DNA of 64,000 bases from Shinisaurus crocodilurus (Eukaryota; Chordata; Lepidosauria; Squamata; Shinisauridae): the NCBI GenBank assembly GCA_021292165.1, contig CM037876.1:103688324-103752323 (forward strand), given 5' to 3'. Each line of letters starts with the position of its first letter. The stretch's first letter is position 1. Below the pieces are notes generated by a model. It was not told where the DNA came from. It made no database searches and worked only from the letters and a program-made list of their open reading frames with translations. Made by a program: the position numbers and the translations under genes. This document shows positions 10,520 to 21,810 of this stretch, piece after piece.

Positions 10520-11690
10520 AAGTACCCGTATATACTCAAATACAAGTCTAGTTTTTCAGCACATTTTTTGAGCTGAAAAATGCCCCCCTCGACTTATAAG
10601 TGGGTCAGCGCTCCCCCAGGACCCCCGCTGCCACCGCCAGGCACCGCCAGGCACCCCCCTCCACCCCCAGGACCCCTGCCGCCACCCCCAGACACCCCCA
10701 TGCCACGCTGTTCCTCTCCGCTCGCTCTTTAAAATTATTTTCCTCCCCCCCCATACCTTTGTCAGCGGCGGCTAGGCAGGGAAGCGGCGCAGCAGCGCGG
10801 GGCGCCCGTAGAGCGAGTGGCTGGGCTGCGTCTCCCTGGCAGGGAGACATGTGGAGCCACTCCGCTGTTCCTCTCCGCTCGCCTTTTAAAATTATTTTCC
10901 TCCCCCCCCCCATACCTTTACCAGCAGCCGCTCGCTCTGCTGGCGCCTCGCGCGCTGCCATGCTGCTTCGTTCCCGGGAGCCGGCATGGCCAGGGACCCA
11001 CGTGGAGCTGCTCCGCCATTCCCCTACCTTTCTGTTTGTAAGCGGAGGCTCGCGGCGCTGCCGGCGCCGCCCTCGTCGCTTCTGGGCCGCGACGGGCATC
11101 ACTTCCGGGGCCGCGACGGGCATCACTTCCTAGGAGCCGGCATGGCAGCGCGTAAGGCGCCAGCAGAGCGAGCCGCCGCTGACAAAGGTATGGGGGGGAG
11201 GAAAATAATGTTAAAGAGCGAGCGGAGGAATAGCGGAGTGGCTCCACATGTCTCCCTGCCAGGGAGACGCAGCCCAGCCACTCGCTCTACGGGCGCCTCG
11301 CGCTGCTGCGCCGCTTCCCTGCCTAGCCGCCGCTGACAAAGGTATGGGGGGGAGGAAAATAATTTTAAAGAGCGAGCGGAGAGGAACAGCGTGGCGTGGG
11401 GGTGTCTGCGGGTGGCGGCAGGGGTCCTGGGGGTGGAGGGGGGTGCCTGGCGGTGCCTGGCGGTGGCGGCGGGGGTCCTGGGGGGGCTTTGGCAGTGGCG
11501 GGGCTTCGGCGGCAGCGGGTGCAGGTACGGTGGCGGGGGCTGTCTGGGGGTGGCGGCGGGAGTCTCCCCTCATACATTTCCCACCCTAGACTTATACTGG
11601 GGGGCAATAAGTTTTCCCAGTTTTGGGGGGTGAAATTAGGGGCCACGACTTAAATTAGGACCAACCTGTACTTGAGTATATACGGTACTT
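10520..11690. mobile_element. 1.17-kb GC-rich foldback DNA element
   Basis: The ends are AAGTACCCGTATATACTCAA and the inverse of ttgagtatatacggtactt. Inside, the two halves are inverted copies. For example 10737-10860 (ttttcctcccccccat, ctttgtcagcggcgg, ggctgggctgcgtctccctggc) recurs inverted at 11225-11360, so each arm is roughly 500 bp with the centre near 11.09 kb. Within the left arm the block around the cctcc run also repeats directly (10730 and 10880). All overlapping reading frames mirror each other and are not genes. The superfamily is not certain. Confidence 0.75.
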
Positions 11691-11863
11691 TTGTCTCAGC
11701 TTTATTGATATCCAGTCTCTCAACTTTCATTCCTGAGGCAGCTTACAATTCCTCCCCCCCCCCAAAAAAAATCAACACAAGAAATAAAACCAATAAAACT
11801 AAGGCAGACGGAAAAACAAAATGGAGGTAAAAGCAATAAAAAAGCAAAGGCAGCAGTAACAAA

Positions 11864-11885
11864 ACACACACACACACACACACAC
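11864..11885. repeat. (CA)n microsatellite
   Basis: Eleven CA units beside the L2 tail. Confidence 0.95.
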
Positions 11886-11962
11886 CAGTAAAAATAGAAC
11901 TGCAGCAGCATATGTCAAAAGTTTTAAATGTGCTATAGCCAAATACCTATAAGATTGTAGAC

Positions 11963-12525
11963 CAGCGTTCTCCAACCTTTGGTCCCCAGATGTTTTTGGC
12001 CCCAGCGTAGCTGGCTGGGGCATGCAGGGCCGGCGCTACCGCTAGGCAGACCCAGGCGGCTGCCTAGCGCGCGTGGCGGAAGAGGGCGCAGAAATGCTGC
12101 GCTCCTTCCTCGCCGCCGGTGTGCTCCTGCCCCGCCTGGCCGCCTCGCCGACAAAGGCACCGGTCCGCAACCACCAGGTCTGTGGGGGGGGATTGCGGGC
12201 GCCGGGCGGGCTCGCGGTCACGCTCGGCTTTCCTCTGTGCCCGGCGCTAGGCCGGGTCAGGAGCACGCGCAGCAGCAGCGGCGGCGGCGACCGGTAGGCA
12301 GCGGGGAAAGCAGCTGCTGGAGGAGGAGGCGGGCGGGCGGGTGGGGGGGCGCTGGGCAAGCAGGCATTTCCCAGCTGCTTTGCTCCAGAGCCCTCCCCCC
12401 CCACACGAGGGGGGCGCGCTAAATATAAGCCAGCCTAGGGCGCCAAACTGCCCTGCACCGGTCCTGGGGGCATGCTGGGAGTTGTAGGCCAAAAACATCT
12501 GGGGACCCAAAGTTGGAGAACACTG
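11963..12525. mobile_element. hAT MITE split by a nested hAT insertion
   Basis: The outer ends are CAGCGTTCTCCAACC and the inverse of gttggagaacactg. The 8-bp flanks ttgtagac and ttctagac agree at 7 positions. The middle holds a separate 442-bp element (12025-12466). Without it the outer element would be about 120 bp, like its relatives. Confidence 0.85.
12025..12466. mobile_element. GC-rich hAT element nested in a MITE
   Basis: The terminal inverted repeats are CAGGGCCGGCGC and CAGGACCGGTGC (right end, inverse). The flanks are both ggggcatg (12017-12024 and 12467-12474), a perfect 8-bp duplication of outer MITE sequence. The inside is CpG-rich with (gcggcg) and (gcgggcgg) runs. Frames covering it are unsupported. 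It is younger than the MITE that it splits. Confidence 0.9.
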
Positions 12526-12727
12526 TTCTAGACTATTAAAAGCTTGAATAAATAAGCAGCATTTCTTATGAATGTCTAAAGTCCATCAAGAAAGGTGCTG
12601 AGCAAATGGGCAGAGGGAGGGAGTTCCATAATGAAGGTCTTTCATTGCCACCAGCTTCTCTACTGAAGGTCTTTATCACTTTACTTAAGATCCATGCTCA
12701 GTGTCCACACCACTCCTGAGTGCTCAC

Positions 12728-12872
12728 CAGGGCTTTTTTTCTGGTGGAACTCACCAGAACTAAATTCCAGCACCTTTTATTCTATTAATTTCATTACAAT
12801 TTAATCGCCATCTACTCCCGAGAAAACATAATCCAAGAGTTCCGGTACCTTTTTCTCCAGAAAAAAGCACTG
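12728..12872. mobile_element. Small hAT element, CAGGGCTTTTTT family
   Basis: 145 bp with ends CAGGGCTTTTTTTCTGG and the inverse of ccagaaaaaagcactg. Both flanks are gtgctcac (12720-12727 and 12873-12880), an exact 8-bp duplication. Confidence 0.9.
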
Positions 12873-14093
12873 GTGCTCACACCAAGGAAGGGGCACTCCA
12901 GACAGCTGCCTATGAAGACTTAATAGTTGGTTTACATTGAAGTTGGTCATCCTTTAGGTACCCAGGTTCCTGTTACAATAGAGATTTCACGGTGCCTCTG
13001 GCTTCCACTAAGAATGACACCACTTCTTAGGACTGTTTAAAACTGTTTATTTTAGTATAAAGCACAATTGAGACCTAGAGCTTCTAACTACAACCATCCA
13101 AAATAACAGTAATAAGGAGTTCTTCTTCACAGGCTCTTGGAGGCAGCTGGCCGTTCCTACAAATATTAATTCTTCATTTGCCACAGTACTGTTGCATGCA
13201 GTTTACCATCAACCCAAGCTGTTAAGGCTTTTATAAGTCAATGCTGGCACTTTGAATTGTACCTGGAAACAAACTGGAAGCCATTGAAGTTCTGTGAAGA
13301 ACTGGCAAGATGCATTCACTGTTGCTACCAGTCAGGAATCTTGCTGCTGTGTTCTGATTCTGAACCAATTTCAGATTGCAATAGTTGATTCTGAATATTA
13401 TCAGGGAGTTGATAACTGCGACTAGACCCCACCTTTCCAAAAGATGCAGTAACTAGTGTAAGTTGAGGTAAAGGTCCATGAGACACATGGGATACCTGGA
13501 CAACTATCATTCATGCTGGGTATAACAGCACCCCTGAGTCATGCAAATGATCCCTTGACAGGAATGCAACCCCATCCAGAACAAGCCAAATCCCTTCTCA
13601 GTCAGCAACCATGCCAACCAATAGTACTTCAGTCTTATTTTGATTTAAGCGTCAATTTATTGGCCTTCACCCAGCCCATGATCAGTTTCTGACTCCTGTT
13701 CAGAACATCTGCAGCCTCACCTGGAGCAGACTGAAAGGAGAAATGGATATGTGTGCCATCAGCATACTGATGGCATTTCACTCCATATCTCCGGATGACC
13801 TCACAAATGCCATGGGGAGAGCAGCAGTCCCCCAGCACCACTTTATGGTACCAATTAGCCAGGTAGAAATGGAGCTCCCAATTCTCAGTCTGGACAGATG
13901 ATCCGGAAGGATACAATCATTGACGGTATCCAAAAAAACTGCTAACAAATTCAGGACAACTAACAGAGTCACACCCCTCCATCTCTATCCCAGGATAGGG
14001 TGACCAAAGCTATTTTGATTCTAAATGTGTGTCAGAAACCAGATTAAGAGTGGCCCAAATAATCAGGGTGTGTGTGTGTGATTGTGTTTGTAG

Positions 14094-14750
14094 CAGGGAT
14101 GGGGACTCGGACTCCAGGACTCGACTCGTGAGTCGGACTGAGTCCCCCCTCTGACTCGAGTCCCAATATTTTTAATGGGACTTGGGACTCGAGACCAAGG
14201 ACTCGTGTTCCAAAATCGTGTTCTTCAAATGCAACATGGATAGGTTTTAGGAAGTACAGCAAGTTTATTTTTAAAAATCATTTTCCTAAAATGCAACCTT
14301 TCAGACATTTTGGGTTTGGCTGCCTCTGCCTGCCTGTTTGGGGTTCCCAGCCTCCTCTGCCTGCCTGGTCTCTTCTTAACCAGTTCCACAGTTTGAATTG
14401 TCCAAGACAAAGGCCTCTGCCTGCCTGTTTTGGGGTTCCCTGCCTCCTCTGCCTGCCTGGTTATTTTGGGTTTGTCTGCCTGGTCTGTTCTTGCCAAAAA
14501 TCAGTTGCAGAGTTTTGAAATAAAAAGGCACACTTGTGCCTAGAATTTATTTAAGCCACACATCTGAAATAGCCTTATTTTGTTGGGGGAAAACCCCATT
14601 GATTTTAATAGGGACTCGTGGAGTCCGCTTTGGGAGTGACTCATGACTCGTGAGTCACCATTTTGGACCAAGGACTCGGACTTGAGACTCGGGTCCAAAG
14701 ACTCGTGACTCGACTCGTGACACGAAACCAAGGACTCTTCAACATCCCTG
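14094..14750. mobile_element. 657-bp hAT element rich in GACTCG motifs
   Basis: The ends are CAGGGATGGGGACTCGG and the inverse of ggactcttcaacatccctg. The flanks are both gtttgtag (14086-14093 and 14751-14758). The first and last ~100 bp are dense arrays of GACTCG, its inverse CGAGTC and variants. The middle (14310-14490) holds about three diverged copies of a cctctgcctgcctg...ggggttccc unit. It is non-coding. Confidence 0.9.
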
Positions 14751-14859
14751 GTTTGTAGTGAGGGCATGCTGTTATGACCTGTTTGCAGTTTGTTTCAGGC
14801 TTAAGGTAGTACTGGAGGATGTTTTTGCCAACTCAGGAGCTTAGTACTGTGCCTTGTTA

Positions 14860-15360
14860 TCAAATATTATAGATAGCATGTATGTGGGAGCAATCTTTGC
14901 CCCAATGGGGGAGCTGAAAGAGAGGTGAGTGCTGATGGGCTTGCAAGAGACCCAGATCTGTGTCACAGACACAGACAAGCAGAAGGGGACAGTGAAAGAT
15001 GGCCTTGTTGCAATGGCAATGGGGGAAGCTGGATGCTATGGTTACTTGTGTGCAGGAACATAAAAGCCCTGCTAGATCAGACCAAGGCCAGCATCCTGTT
15101 TGCCATAATGGCCAACCAGATGGCTTTGGGAAGCCTACAAAACAGGACATGAGAGGGCAACAGCCATCTCCCACTGCGGTTGCCCAGCAACTGGTAGTCA
15201 GAGGCCTGCTGCATCTGTTCAGGGTGATACTATTGAAAATGGATTGTGAAGAGCTCCAAAAGGATCTCTCCAAACTGGGTAAAAAGGGTGATAAATTGCA
15301 GTTTGCAAGTAGGGTGCTTCCAGGCAGAGGGCTCCTAGCACTACCAGTCAAAAGACATTG
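14860..15360 (+). repeat. Dispersed repeat of a type common in squamates
   Basis: Positions 15058-15220 read aggaacataaaagccctgctagatcagacc, then ccagcatcctgtt, ggccaaccagatggctttgggaagcc and gcaactggtagtcagaggc. I recognise this as a dispersed repeat widespread in squamate DNA but cannot name the family with certainty. Frames in it are chance. Confidence 0.45.
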
Positions 15361-15801
15361 TGCAGCTATTCTGTCTCTCTCTTCTTAACTGGTTTTTTTC
15401 TTTCTGGTAAGAAAAAATGACAGAAGTGGTGGGAAAACAGAGGAGGGTAACATATGGAAAATGATATAATCTCGACCCCCTGTAAAATTCCATGATTAAG
15501 GCAGGATGATTGCACAATAAAGGCCTCATCCAGAAGCACTCCAAGTGTAAAGTGAGGCACATTGAGGCAAAAAATCCTGACCATGTATAGACGGATGGGG
15601 TCTGGGCTGGCAGTGATTGACCAGGAAAGCCATCTTGAGGTTATGGTGGATCGCTCAATGAAAATGTTGAACCGGTATGTGACAACTGTAAAAAAGACAA
15701 ATTCCATGCTTGTCATTGTTAGGAATGGGACTGAAAATAAAACTGCCAATATTGGTAATGCCTTTATACAAATGTATGGTATGGCTACACCTGGAATAAG
15801 C
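15361..15801. other. No feature recognised
   Basis: Frames of 152 aa on the minus strand and 95 aa on the plus strand overlap each other antisense here and show no motif of a known family. No repeat end is recognised. Confidence 0.35.
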
Positions 15802-16128
15802 GTAGGGATGTGCATTGGATTCAATGCTTCTGAAATTTTGCAGGCATAAATGCTTCTGAAATTTCGCAGGCATAAATCTCTCCTATGAGACTACCATGCT
15901 TGCAGATTTCATCCATGTCTGACAAACTGAAAAAAGTTTATGGCTATTTTTTTTTATTCCCATGATAGTCAATGGGAGGCACAAAGCCACAAATTTCCAA
16001 ATTTTGACTCCGGTTCAGTACCTGAGTAAAAGCAGATGGGATCCGAATTAACCCAAGCAGAATTGGGCTGCTTTACAAAGCACTGAACTGGGGTCTGAGT
16101 CATATCTTGTGCTCAGTGTACACCTCTA
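15802..16128. mobile_element. hAT-like element, TAGGGATGTGCA family
   Basis: The left end gtagggatgtgcattgg and the inverse of the right end (tagaggtgtacactgag) match at most positions. The flanks are gaataagc and gaataagg (7 of 8). Near 15823-15870 a 25-bp unit (atgcttctgaaatttygcaggcata) is repeated twice in tandem. Confidence 0.65.
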
Positions 16129-17587
16129 GAATAAGGCATGGGAAACAGGAAGTGGGCATGGCTTAGGATACCCTGATGGAAGGCAGAGGAAGGTAGACAC
16201 CCCTTGGGGCTCTGCTCTGAAGTGGAGAAAGAGAGGGAGGATGACAACAAAGGCAAAGGGTGCTTGCCAACCCTCTTCCCTCCATCTGAGGCCATATGGG
16301 AATGAGAGAGTGAAGCTGTATCTGCCACCTTCTCTAAACATTTCCCACACACACAGCCCCAGTGAACAGGGACAATGGAGAATCTCTTCTAGTAAACACA
16401 AAAGTCAGCTATTAGCACACTATCTCTAGCTCTATTCTGAGCTCATGGGTAAAGAAAAACATGGTAGTCCTTATATTAGCAAAGCTGGAGAGTAATTTTA
16501 GAAAAACGTATCAGGAACAGAGTTAATAGAAACCAAATTGCTCTCTGTGCAGCAATCTTGGATTAGGTTTGATTAGTCCTGTTGACTAAAGTAGAACTCA
16601 AAAGACTTAGGCACTATCCACTTGGAAGATGTCCTGCACAAGCCCCATTGAGGACAATAATGCTCTTGTGTACTCCCATTAATAGTTTCATACTTCTATT
16701 AATAATAGCACTTGTAGATGAGGCTTTCCAGGAATACATTAATGTATTCATGCTTAATTCCTTTAAGGATTAGGCTATACATATTATTTTAGGTTGGAGG
16801 CAGAGAGAAGGCGGCAAAAGGAACACTGCTTAAAATCCAAACTTCACTGCATATAGTGAAATACTGAAGGTAGAGAGAGAGCCGTGTATGTTCTCTACCA
16901 TCTGATTTATTACCAGTTAATCCATCACATCTGTTCTCTCTCCCACTGGCAACATATAAACATTGTAAAGCAAGCAATATGAGACACAGTCCTGGGGTGC
17001 TCTGAGTAGATCCATGCAAACAGAGAAGAAAGAATTGCTCACAGTTCTCATAGTACCATGCAATGATGATTCTTGACTCCATTTTATGCCATGTGTTTCC
17101 CTTTAATCCTAAATTCTGATTACCAAATAGGGCAGGCAAAGAAAAAGATACAATAGTGGTCAAGTCAAAGAGTTTAGCCGCATCCATTGGGGCCTAACTT
17201 TTACCCCAACTCCACCCAGACTACTTAATTCCAAAGTTTACTGTATTAATCTAGAAAAAGTAAATTAATCCTATGGTAATCAGGGAATAGCAGAGTTCCG
17301 GGTTTACCTTTCATTATAAGCAAAGTTGTTTTAAATCAGATGGAGGTATGACAGGGTGGAGTGGAGAAAGCAAAAACTATAATGAGAATCTACTTCTGCT
17401 TCTTCTTTACCATCTCCACTCACTGCAAATGACCACAGATTCTAGCTTCGGATATATATTTTTCTTGGATATCCCAACTGTGTTGCCCACTGCTGAAATA
17501 GAAATTACCTTGGTCAGCTGGAGTCCAGTCAAATGAATTCAGTTGATATTTATTTTATTTGTTTTATTTCTTAAATTTATAAACACT
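16129..17587. other. No gene or repeat recognised
   Basis: AT-rich sequence. Frames up to 132 aa (16789-17187, minus strand) have no recognisable motif or neighbouring exon signals that I trust. Confidence 0.4.
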
Positions 17588-17838
17588 GGGAGCCAGTGTG
17601 GCGTAGTGGTTAGGGTGTTGGACTGGGACTCAGGAGATCTGGGTTCTAGTCCCCACTCGGCCATGAAACTCACTGGGTGACTTTGGGCCAGTCACTGACT
17701 CTCAGCCTAACCTACTTCACAGGGTTGTTGTGAGGATAAAATGGAGAGGAGGAGGAGGATGTAAGCCGCCTTGGGTTCCTTGCAGGACAAAAGGCGGGGT
17801 ATAAATATAATAAATAAATAAATAAATAAATAAATAAA
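17588..17838 (+). mobile_element. tRNA-derived SINE (Sauria/Squam type)
   Basis: The head has pol III boxes: A box tggcgtagtggttagg near 17600 and B box gggttctagtccccac near 17640. Next come the middle block ctgggtgactttgggccagtcac, then cctacttcacagggttgttgtgaggataaaatgg, and the tail gccttgggttcctt...aaaggcggggtataaatataataaataaa. A copy of the same family lies inverted at 42130-42367. Confidence 0.9.
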
Positions 17839-19515
17839 ATAAATCACACCTTCCACCCACCAGGTGCCCAGGACAATGTACAATAGAAATATGGTTGAAA
17901 CTTCTCATAAGATCAAGAATACAAGGAACCCAGGAGCAAAGTAACACACCAAGGGTTGTTTTTGTATTCAGGACCCAGGTTGCGACATTCTCATAATAAG
18001 CTGTATTAAAATTGAGGGACCTGGTTCCAAGTGGAAATGTGTGGGACACTTTAGTTGTTTGCCTTGTTCTAGTCTTCTTGGTAATCAGTGAACTCAAGTA
18101 TTGGTACTTTTGAGTTTCATTCACTTTTGCCAAACAAGCTCTGAATAGGAGCCTGATCAGAAAAAGGAAAAGCTGAACTGAAAATGATGAGGCATCCTTT
18201 AAAACATCCCCCCCCCCCATTATCAAAAGGCACTCTCTTCAGTGATTTTTAGGGAATGCATTGAAAGGGGATGAAAGTCTTCAGCAACTCAGGAAGCATT
18301 GGCATAACAGACTTTGTTTTCCCTCAGTGATGACACCATGTTACTGATTAGTTAGGATCACCCATGTGACCAGTCCAGGAAACAAAGTGCTAACTTTAAA
18401 TCAGTTTTGTGTGACATCAGCACATAGCCAAATCTGAATGGTTATAATGTGATGACATCTGTTGACATCTGTTGGAATTGAAGAGAAGTGAGAGCTTTTC
18501 ATAACAGATACTTATGTTTGACATATAGTTTTCATAGCCATGATGGAACTTAATTATGCCATACCAAGATGCAGTCTTCAAATTGGCCAGCAAAGAGAAA
18601 TCATTGAGAAATATTTACGTTCAATCTATTTTATATTCTAATCTGAGTTCAGCCATGTGATGATGAGCATGCCTGTTTGAACCAACCCAACCGTTCCTGA
18701 GTCATACCCATCTGTTGACTCAGCAGATCTCACCTGAAGTCTGCTTTTGGTCCCAGCTTCATTAAAAGCAGATATTTCCCCATATAGACATTTTTAATTT
18801 AAAAAAATGTTTTAGTTGCAACCTGGCTAGTTTTTTAATTTTATTTTTATGTCTGGGTGTTTAATAGTCTGTTCCTTAGCAGTGTTCTTTTTAAAGCTTG
18901 CCTTCAGGAGGGCCAGCCCTACATTAGTCAGGGTAAGGGGGTAGGTTTGGGGGGGTACCACCTTGGGGAAGGTAATGCACACTCCACGATGGCTCCCTCT
19001 CCCGAGCTCGGTATCATGAGAGGGGAGGAAATGGGCGTTTGGGGGCAAGACTGTGGGCAGGGAGGAGAGAGGACATGGATCCACAAACCTCTTCGCCTCC
19101 GAGGCCCAATCTAGCAGAAACCTGAAGGAATGGAGCACATCATTCCTGTTGCCCATCCTGCCCTATATATGATAGACTAAGGGCTCCATGTATCAAGCGT
19201 CTGTCTTGTAGGATTGTGCTCTTATTTAGGGATGGCCCTTGACCACATAGTCAGACCTGTGCCTGTAGGTTCAATGTAGTATTTTCTGCTCTTTCTCTTT
19301 TCACCAGCCCTAGATATATTATGCAAATGGGTGCATGCACTCTGCAACGTAACAGTCATTACACAGTACAGGAGGCTTATGTACAACTCCTCCTCTCCCC
19401 AGAGCCATGGGTCACAACATTTCTCCCCACCTGGAGCTTATATGCACACATACTGGGGGCTGGTGGTGGGGAGGCAGAAGGGAAGAGGATTCTGTTGAGA
19501 CCCAGGCCTATAATT
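17839..19515. other. Unassigned; fragment of a hAT-like end
   Basis: Mostly unassigned. Near 18909 the string ggagggccagccctacatta resembles a hAT-type end without a partner. There is a C11 run near 18211. No gene seen. Confidence 0.4.
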
Positions 19516-20004
19516 AGGGTTGTGTGTGGAGCACGATGGGGGGGGGTGGAAGCTCACGAACTTGCCGGGCTCGACCCCCCCCCCCCGAGCGCCACTCGGC
19601 TTACCTTTCCCTGGCTCGGCTCACATCCTCACGAGCCGAGCCGGGGAAAGGAACTTCCGGTTTCCGGCGCTACATTTTTAATGTAAAAAACCTGTAAACC
19701 ACGTTAAAACGGCCGCAATTTGTGTAACCAGCACTACGTTTTTACGTTAAAAACATTGTAAAATACATTAGAACAACCGCAATTTGCATAGTTTGCATAC
19801 ACCACGCAAATCACGGTTGTTCCAACGTATTTTATGCTGCTTTTAACGTAAAAAAAACATAGCGCCAGTTATGCCAATCGTGGCCATTTTAACGTAGCTT
19901 ACGCTGTTTTTTTTACATTAAAAGCGTAGCACCGGGGACCTGGAAGTCTGGTGAGCTCACTGAGCGCCCCGTGAGCCAAGCACCGGGCTGGGCACCCATC
20001 CCTA
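19516..20004. mobile_element. hAT-like element with inverted AT-rich core
   Basis: The ends are agggttgtgtg and the inverse of gcacccatcccta. The flanks ctataatt and cgataatt agree at 7 of 8. The inside is a foldback: aaccggaagttcc-like and gcgctacatttttaatgt on the left face acattaaaagcgtagc on the right, with repeated cgttaaaa / ttttaacg and gcaatttgcat / acgcaaat motifs. It is the same general type as 56835-57481. Confidence 0.6.
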
Positions 20005-20222
20005 CGATAATTTCCCAGATGCCCATGCAGGGAAGGATCATGACCTTAGCTTATATTATACTTGTACCACTGTGGGTGAGGCAGGGGCACCACTGGCATT
20101 TTTATTTTATTTTTTGCCTCAGGCACCAAATTGTCTTGGGCCACTTCCATCCCTTTAGCCCACTGCCATCTTGTCTCATTTTTACTTTTATTACGTATCA
20201 TCTTTATCACATGTTACAAAAT
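20005..20222 (+). mobile_element. hAT-like fragment (gcctcaggcaccaaa)
   Basis: The string gcaggggcaccactggc...gcctcaggcaccaaattgtcttgggcc is one end of a hAT-type repeat common in reptiles. The partner end is not seen. Confidence 0.35.
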
Positions 20223-20247
20223 CAGCAGCAGCAGCAGCAGCAGCAGC
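20223..20247. repeat. (CAG)n microsatellite
   Basis: About eight CAG units. The serine, glutamine or alanine runs in overlapping frames come only from this. Confidence 0.95.
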
Positions 20248-20939
20248 TTCCATTTGGAGTCAGCACAGAGCAGATTTGAGGGTTTGTGAACATACGTACC
20301 CTGAAGGAGCACAGAGCAAAACAGAGCAAGAGAACCATACAAGCTTTAGACACAAAAGTCAAGCATGGACAAAATTTGAAGTTGTAGTGAAGTTGTAGTT
20401 GTAATGGTGTCCAAGACAATGGGGTCAGGGAATGTGGTAGGCTGAAGCTATGACCTGTGATATGTACATAGCTAAAAAGTTAACATTTCCTGTGCTTATT
20501 GAAAGCTTTCTTCTTTAAAACAAATACAAATTGTTCCTATTTGAAACAACAATTTGACCTCGTATTAATGTAGAGCAAGCTAAATAGGAGGAAACACACA
20601 CACACCTGTTGTAAGCTAGAACCACACAGTGGAGACCTTGAATCCCTTTTAGGTGGTTGGATGTCTAAATTATTTAAAAGCTTTTCTTCTCCCTTTGGAG
20701 GAAGCTTGGAGAGGTTGTTGTGGCAAAGACTCAAATGCAATTATCAACCACTTGCTTAAATATGGAGGGATTAGAATAGAACCCTACTTTGTGCAAAGGC
20801 CACTCGTTGGTAAAATGTGCAGTCCAGTGCACAAACCAAAGGCTTTCAGAGGTATCACTGCTGCAACTGACAAAACATTTTCAAGAGGAACACAGAGCAG
20901 GCTCGCTAATTTTATCTTCTGACACTCAAAAGGTAGGAC
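20248..20939. other. No feature recognised
   Basis: Unassigned AT-rich sequence with short frames only. Confidence 0.4.
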
Positions 20940-20973
20940 AACTGAGACAGTTAAGTTGAACTTCCTTTTACAT

Positions 20974-21014
<41 letters not shown>

Positions 21015-21230
21015 ATCATCAACATTTATATGTTGCCTGATTTGCTAAAAAGCCATCATTTTACATGGCAATTTAAAATAATAAAACCTTAAAACAATAA
21101 ATATAAGAACATTAAAAACAGTAAATCATTAGAACATTAAAACTAAATTGAAAAATGCTAGATGGGAAAGCCTTTTATGACCCCATGAATGATATGGTGT
21201 AACAAGTTGAAACAAAAGCTGATCTTTGCG
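20940..21230 (-). mobile_element. LINE 3' fragment with (ATC)n
   Basis: An (ATC)n microsatellite at 20974-21013 precedes aacatttatatgttgcctgattt and a run of aaaataataaaacctt, the inverted form of a LINE 3' end as seen at 53485 and 49195. The family is probably L2-like. Confidence 0.4.
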
Positions 21231-21442
21231 TGCTGCTTCAGTGGGGGAATGGGTTTGTTTACCCCCACTCCCTTATGTGCTGAAAAGAACGTGTGAGGGG
21301 GTTGCACTGCACAGCTCTGCCGGCTTTGACTGTTAAAACCCCAAACATCCTGGGGCCGTTCTCTTTCCATATGAACTTGCCTGTGATATCTGTGCCACCA
21401 TGGAGGTTGTCCTCCATGTTCCCTTGCTGTCTGGGGTGGGTG

Positions 21443-21445
<3 letters not shown>

Positions 21446-21532
<87 letters not shown>
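21446..21532. repeat. (GA)n microsatellite
   Basis: About 85 bp of GA with one interruption (gagtgaga near 21500). The long arginine-glutamate and serine-leucine frames over it are artefacts. Confidence 0.95.
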
Positions 21533-21536
<4 letters not shown>

Positions 21537-21689
21537 TCCCAGTTTTTTTTGCCACCCAGGCTAAGGTGTGCTTGGCTCCCTCGTTGCCTGCTGTTCATTG
21601 GGCAGTGAAGAGAGGGTTTTTTCTACCCTCCTTTTAACTAACGTTGGGCCCTCTTGACTTTTAATCTGCTCCTATTTGTCCAGCATTGT

Positions 21690-21810
21690 CTTATTGCCTA
21701 TTTCATTTTGTGTTTATTGTTTTAACTTTGTTTGTCAGTGGCCTTGTGTTCACCCGTCCCAGAAAGGCGGGATAGATATTGTTGTAAAAAATAAAGAGTG
21801 GATTTGAAAT
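21690..21810 (+). mobile_element. LINE-type 3' tail
   Basis: The string cccgtcccagaaaggcgggatagatattgttgtaaaaaataaa has the gcggg-atata-aataaa ending of the LINE and SINE tails in this window. The upstream body was not recognised. Confidence 0.4.

Larger units (their letters stand above)
11700..13965 (-). mobile_element. L2-type LINE, decayed and interrupted
   Basis: The minus strand from 13916 down carries a reverse transcriptase in pieces: a HQYADG block (the YADD active site with the last D changed to G), then VLNRSQKLIMGWVKANKLTL, and further on INYCN...LVQNQNTAARFLTG, the conserved order of the L2 RT C-terminal half. The 3' UTR continues towards 11700. Frames are broken by stops and shifts. 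The copy is split by the hAT element at 11963-12525, by the one at 12728-12872, and by unassigned sequence at about 12873-13200. Confidence 0.75.

Noticed and set aside
10600..11653. Several frames above 100 aa on both strands
   Set aside because: They lie in the GC-rich foldback, mirror each other between arms, and are rich in P, R, A and G as expected from CpG-rich DNA.
11979..12510. 147-aa and 120-aa frames on opposite strands
   Set aside because: They fall in the nested GC-rich hAT element bounded by exact duplications; no protein motif.
21158..21637. 146-aa and 114-aa frames
   Set aside because: Driven by the (GA)n microsatellite, which is open in most frames.
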